Source: an uncultured beta proteobacterium (lineage in GTDB: Bacteria; Pseudomonadota; Gammaproteobacteria; Burkholderiales; Burkholderiaceae). From it: a stretch of 50,844 nt of DNA. The stretch's first letter is position 1. The number at the start of each line of letters is the position of its first letter. The notes beneath the pieces were generated by a model. The model was not told where the DNA came from. It worked only from the letters and a program-made list of their open reading frames with translations, and searched no databases. Below are positions 49,063 to 50,844 of the stretch, piece after piece. The position numbers were made by a program, and so were the translations under genes. Location of the stretch: contig CAITHY010000136.1 of assembly GCA_903892315.1 (NCBI GenBank), forward strand, positions 1 to 50,844, read 5' to 3'.

Positions 49063-49248
49063 ATGTCAACAAGACTCAAACGTTGGGCCCGTGCAATTCA
49101 AGAGATCGACCTGTCCAAAAGGACGCCGGAAGTAGCTATAGGCTATTTGGATAGCAAATATCGCGATATTGCTTGGCGTTACATCCGCATTCTTGGCTTC
49201 GAACGCACTATCAGCTTCATGGCTAGCAATAATTTTCACCCAGAGTGA
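49063..49248 (+). CDS. Small basic protein of unknown function
   Basis: Not recognised. The 61 residues start MSTRLKRWARAIQEIDLSK and contain a central DSKYRDIAWRYIRILGFERT. The protein is helical and basic with several Trp/Arg residues, without signal or membrane segment. I start at the ATG with a strong GGAGG 8 nt upstream. An upstream in-frame ATG (49033) lies inside the hairpin that covers that site. Its own terminator follows, making a compact single-gene unit. A nucleic-acid- or protein-binding regulator is possible but not shown. Confidence 0.7.
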   Translation: MSTRLKRWARAIQEIDLSKRTPEVAIGYLDSKYRDIAWRYIRILGFERTISFMASNNFHPE

Positions 49249-49251
49249 TTG

Positions 49252-49288
49252 AAAAAACCCTAAGTATATGATTTATTTAGGGTTTTTT
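49252..49288 (+). terminator. Rho-independent terminator after the 61-residue gene
   Basis: AACCCTAA and TTAGGGTT form the stem, with an A-run before and six T after. The A-run suits the opposite strand too, so it may also end the convergent hydrolase gene at 49314. Confidence 0.85.
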
Positions 49289-49313
49289 GTTCAATAACCA
49301 AGCACTTTGGGTT

Positions 49314-50207
49314 TTATCCAAAGAATTCCTGAGCTTCCGCAAGCAACTGATCGGGAATCTCCTCGGGAATGTAGTGCCCACTGGGCACCGCCCTTCCAGC
49401 TACTTCAACGGCCACTTCTTTCCAGTCATCTATAGGCTTGAAACATTTATTTACCAAACCATGTTCGCCCCAGAGGACCTTGAGGGGCATCTTCAGCTTC
49501 CTGCCCGCAGCGCGATCTCCACGGTCATGGACAAGATCAATAGTGGCGGCAGCACGGTAATCTTCACACATCGCATGCATACTTTCCGAGTGGCTGGCTC
49601 CAGCTAGATATTCTGCCCATCGATCAGGGGTAAAAATTCCTGTTCCGGCATGGCGACCCATATGATTTTTTAACCAATATTCAGGATTAGCACCAATTAA
49701 GGTTTCTGGAACTGGCTCTGGTTGAATAAGAAAGAACCAATGCCAATATCCTTTGGCAAACTCCATCGAGGTGTTGTCATACATTTTTAATGTTGGAGAA
49801 ATATCCAGCACCATTAATCGCAAGACACTATCTGGAAAGTCCATTGCCAATCGATGAGACACTCGTCCGCCTCTGTCATGTCCAATCAAAAAGAAATGCT
49901 CGAAACCCAAGCTTGCCATCAATGCCTGTTGATCAGACGCCATAGAGCGTTTTGAGTATGTTGAGTGATCCGGTGTGCCCTGAGGTTTTGATGAAGCACC
50001 ATACCCCCTTAAATCGGCTGCAACTACTGTAAAACGCTTTGCTAATTCCGGTGCTGTCTGACTCCAAATGGCCTTTGTTTGCGGAAATCCGTGCAGCAAT
50101 AGCAATGGAGGTCCATTACCGCCAATGAGATAAGAAATCTCAATGGGACCGTCTTGAGTGTTCGCAGTAAAAGTTTTGGCCTCAAAGCCAGGAAAGGATA
50201 CGGACAT
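49314..50207 (-). CDS. Haloacetate (fluoroacetate) dehalogenase-type alpha/beta hydrolase
   Basis: The 297 residues match the fluoroacetate dehalogenase subgroup. The nucleophile is an aspartate, D111 in IGHDRGGRVSHR, with R112 and R115 in place to bind the carboxylate. The acid D135 is in VLDIS and the histidine H278 in SGHYIPEE. H156-W157 (GYWHWFF) and Y217 (CEDYRA) match the halide/fluoride pocket residues. This predicts cleavage of C-F or C-Cl in haloacetates, though some relatives are epoxide hydrolases. No haloacid uptake gene is next to it. Confidence 0.83.
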   Translation of the reverse strand: MSVSFPGFEAKTFTANTQDGPIEISYLIGGNGPPLLLLHGFPQTKAIWSQTAPELAKRFTVVAADLRGYGASSKPQGTPDHSTYSKRSMASDQQALMASLGFEHFFLIGHDRGGRVSHRLAMDFPDSVLRLMVLDISPTLKMYDNTSMEFAKGYWHWFFLIQPEPVPETLIGANPEYWLKNHMGRHAGTGIFTPDRWAEYLAGASHSESMHAMCEDYRAAATIDLVHDRGDRAAGRKLKMPLKVLWGEHGLVNKCFKPIDDWKEVAVEVAGRAVPSGHYIPEEIPDQLLAEAQEFFG

Positions 50208-50257
50208 TATTTACCCATTAAAAAAGAGCCTCATCAGGGGCTCATGTAATTTCAATA

Positions 50258-50521
50258 TCACCTGTTAGCCATAGCCTGAATCTCAGCAACAGTCACATAA
50301 CCTTTATTGGTAGTGTCAATGTAGCTAAAGTGGTTGTAGATACGAGGCATGCAACCATCAGCCTCTGCTAGCGATAACTTGCCATCATGGTTGGTGTCGC
50401 ATTTAGCAAATCGCTCAGCGATTTCTTTATCGCGAGATGCATCATCAGCTTGAGCCAAAAATGGAAATGCAACCAATGATGACATGGCAATGATAATAAT
50501 TTTTTGAATGAGTAATTTCAT
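50258..50521 (-). CDS. Small secreted EF-hand calcium-binding protein
   Basis: The 87 residues start with a signal peptide (about 1-25, ending FLAQA). A canonical 12-residue EF-hand loop lies at 42-53 (DTNHDGKLSLAE) and a degenerate one at 69-80, where position 5 is Lys. A periplasmic calcium sensor or buffer is likely. Cys41 and Cys57 could form a disulfide. It is a single-gene unit. The 187 nt upstream hold no clear promoter. Confidence 0.85.
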   Translation of the reverse strand: MKLLIQKIIIIAMSSLVAFPFLAQADDASRDKEIAERFAKCDTNHDGKLSLAEADGCMPRIYNHFSYIDTTNKGYVTVAEIQAMANR

Positions 50522-50708
50522 GATGAAGGCTTATTGACAAGTGGGCACTGAATTGGATGAAGTTTCTAAGCAGATCAAACTAATTTTTTCATTATTGCAA
50601 CAAATTTTGCTTAAATGAATATTCATCAGCACATTCTAAGATAACGCTGGCAAAAAATATCCGCAAAAGAATACGACCTTAGAAGCTATAGTGCGAACAG
50701 AGAATATT

Positions 50709-50785
<77 letters not shown>

Positions 50786-50821
50786 TTATATGCTGGGTAT
50801 ATCTAGAACAATAAGGGAAAG

Positions 50822-50844
50822 TGGTCGGAGTACAAGGATTCGAA
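50822..50844 (-). tRNA. 3' end of another tRNA, probably tRNA-Pro, cut by the window edge
   Basis: On the minus strand this reads TTCGAATCC, then TTGTACTCCG and ACCA: a T-loop, the 3' half of an acceptor stem, and CCA. The expected 5' end CGGAGTA starts with C, as in many bacterial tRNA-Pro. The anticodon is outside the window, so identity is inferred only. Confidence 0.6.

Noticed and set aside
50616..50625. Palindrome TGAATATTCA upstream of the EF-hand gene
   Set aside because: A ten-base AT-rich palindrome is expected by chance in this composition and has no known regulator match here.

Overview
The window looks like core chromosome of a betaproteobacterium of the Burkholderiaceae, most like Polynucleobacter. 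This rests on protein wording (GltX, PyrG/KdsA/Eno/FtsB, AcnB, SelO, YgfZ), on gene order (tig-clpP-clpX-lon-ppiD, pyrG-kdsA-eno-ftsB, mltG-tmk-holB-tatD opposite ygfZ, msrB-yciB-bolA-PPIase) and on moderate GC with short intergenic gaps. I see no insertion sequence, prophage, integrase or CRISPR array. I assigned names by recognising motifs, not by database search.

Layout: 1-8.6 kb holds tRNA-Leu, trigger factor, ClpP, ClpX, Lon, tRNA-Val and a PpiD-like membrane chaperone, a protein folding and turnover block. From 8.6-16.8 kb come the divergent tesA-type esterase and YbbA-type ABC ATPase, then purL, a spermidine-synthase-like protein and convergent acnB. From 17-24.3 kb come a small superinfection-immunity-family membrane protein, pyrG, kdsA, eno, ftsB, convergent hslO, gltX and a tRNA-Ala/Glu/Asp operon. 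From 24.3-32.4 kb lies the most accessory-looking part: an alanine-rich secreted protein, a TolC-family protein and a hydrolase in one operon, an orphan DUF4118 protein, small secreted proteins, hydroxypyruvate isomerase, a YqiA-type esterase, an HNH protein, a DUF3108 protein and an ion channel. From 32.4-41.1 kb come ankyrin-tatD-holB-tmk-mltG, then ygfZ, an NRDE protein, a thioesterase, selO and msrB. From 41.1-49 kb come yciB, bolA, a parvulin, an MFS permease, aroC, a CBS protein, yihY, wrbA, a DUF2069 protein and a GlcD-type oxidase. The end holds a 61-residue unknown protein, a haloacetate-dehalogenase-type hydrolase, an EF-hand protein, tRNA-Arg and the end of another tRNA.

The main non-gene signals are these. 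(1) A sigma-70 -10-like hexamer lies 6-9 nt before the ATG of about a dozen genes that mostly lack a Shine-Dalgarno site (purL, gltX, yciB, aroC, selO, paaI-like, mltG, ygfZ, yihY, tatD and others), which predicts leaderless or near-leaderless mRNAs. (2) Two divergent pairs, mltG/ygfZ and yihY/wrbA, share a symmetric TAT(G/C)ATA box that can act as a -10 in both directions. (3) A hairpin pairs with the Shine-Dalgarno sequence of the 61-residue gene. (4) The PpiD homologue appears to have lost its parvulin domain cleanly, and ClpX carries a lysine-rich insertion just before its Walker A motif.
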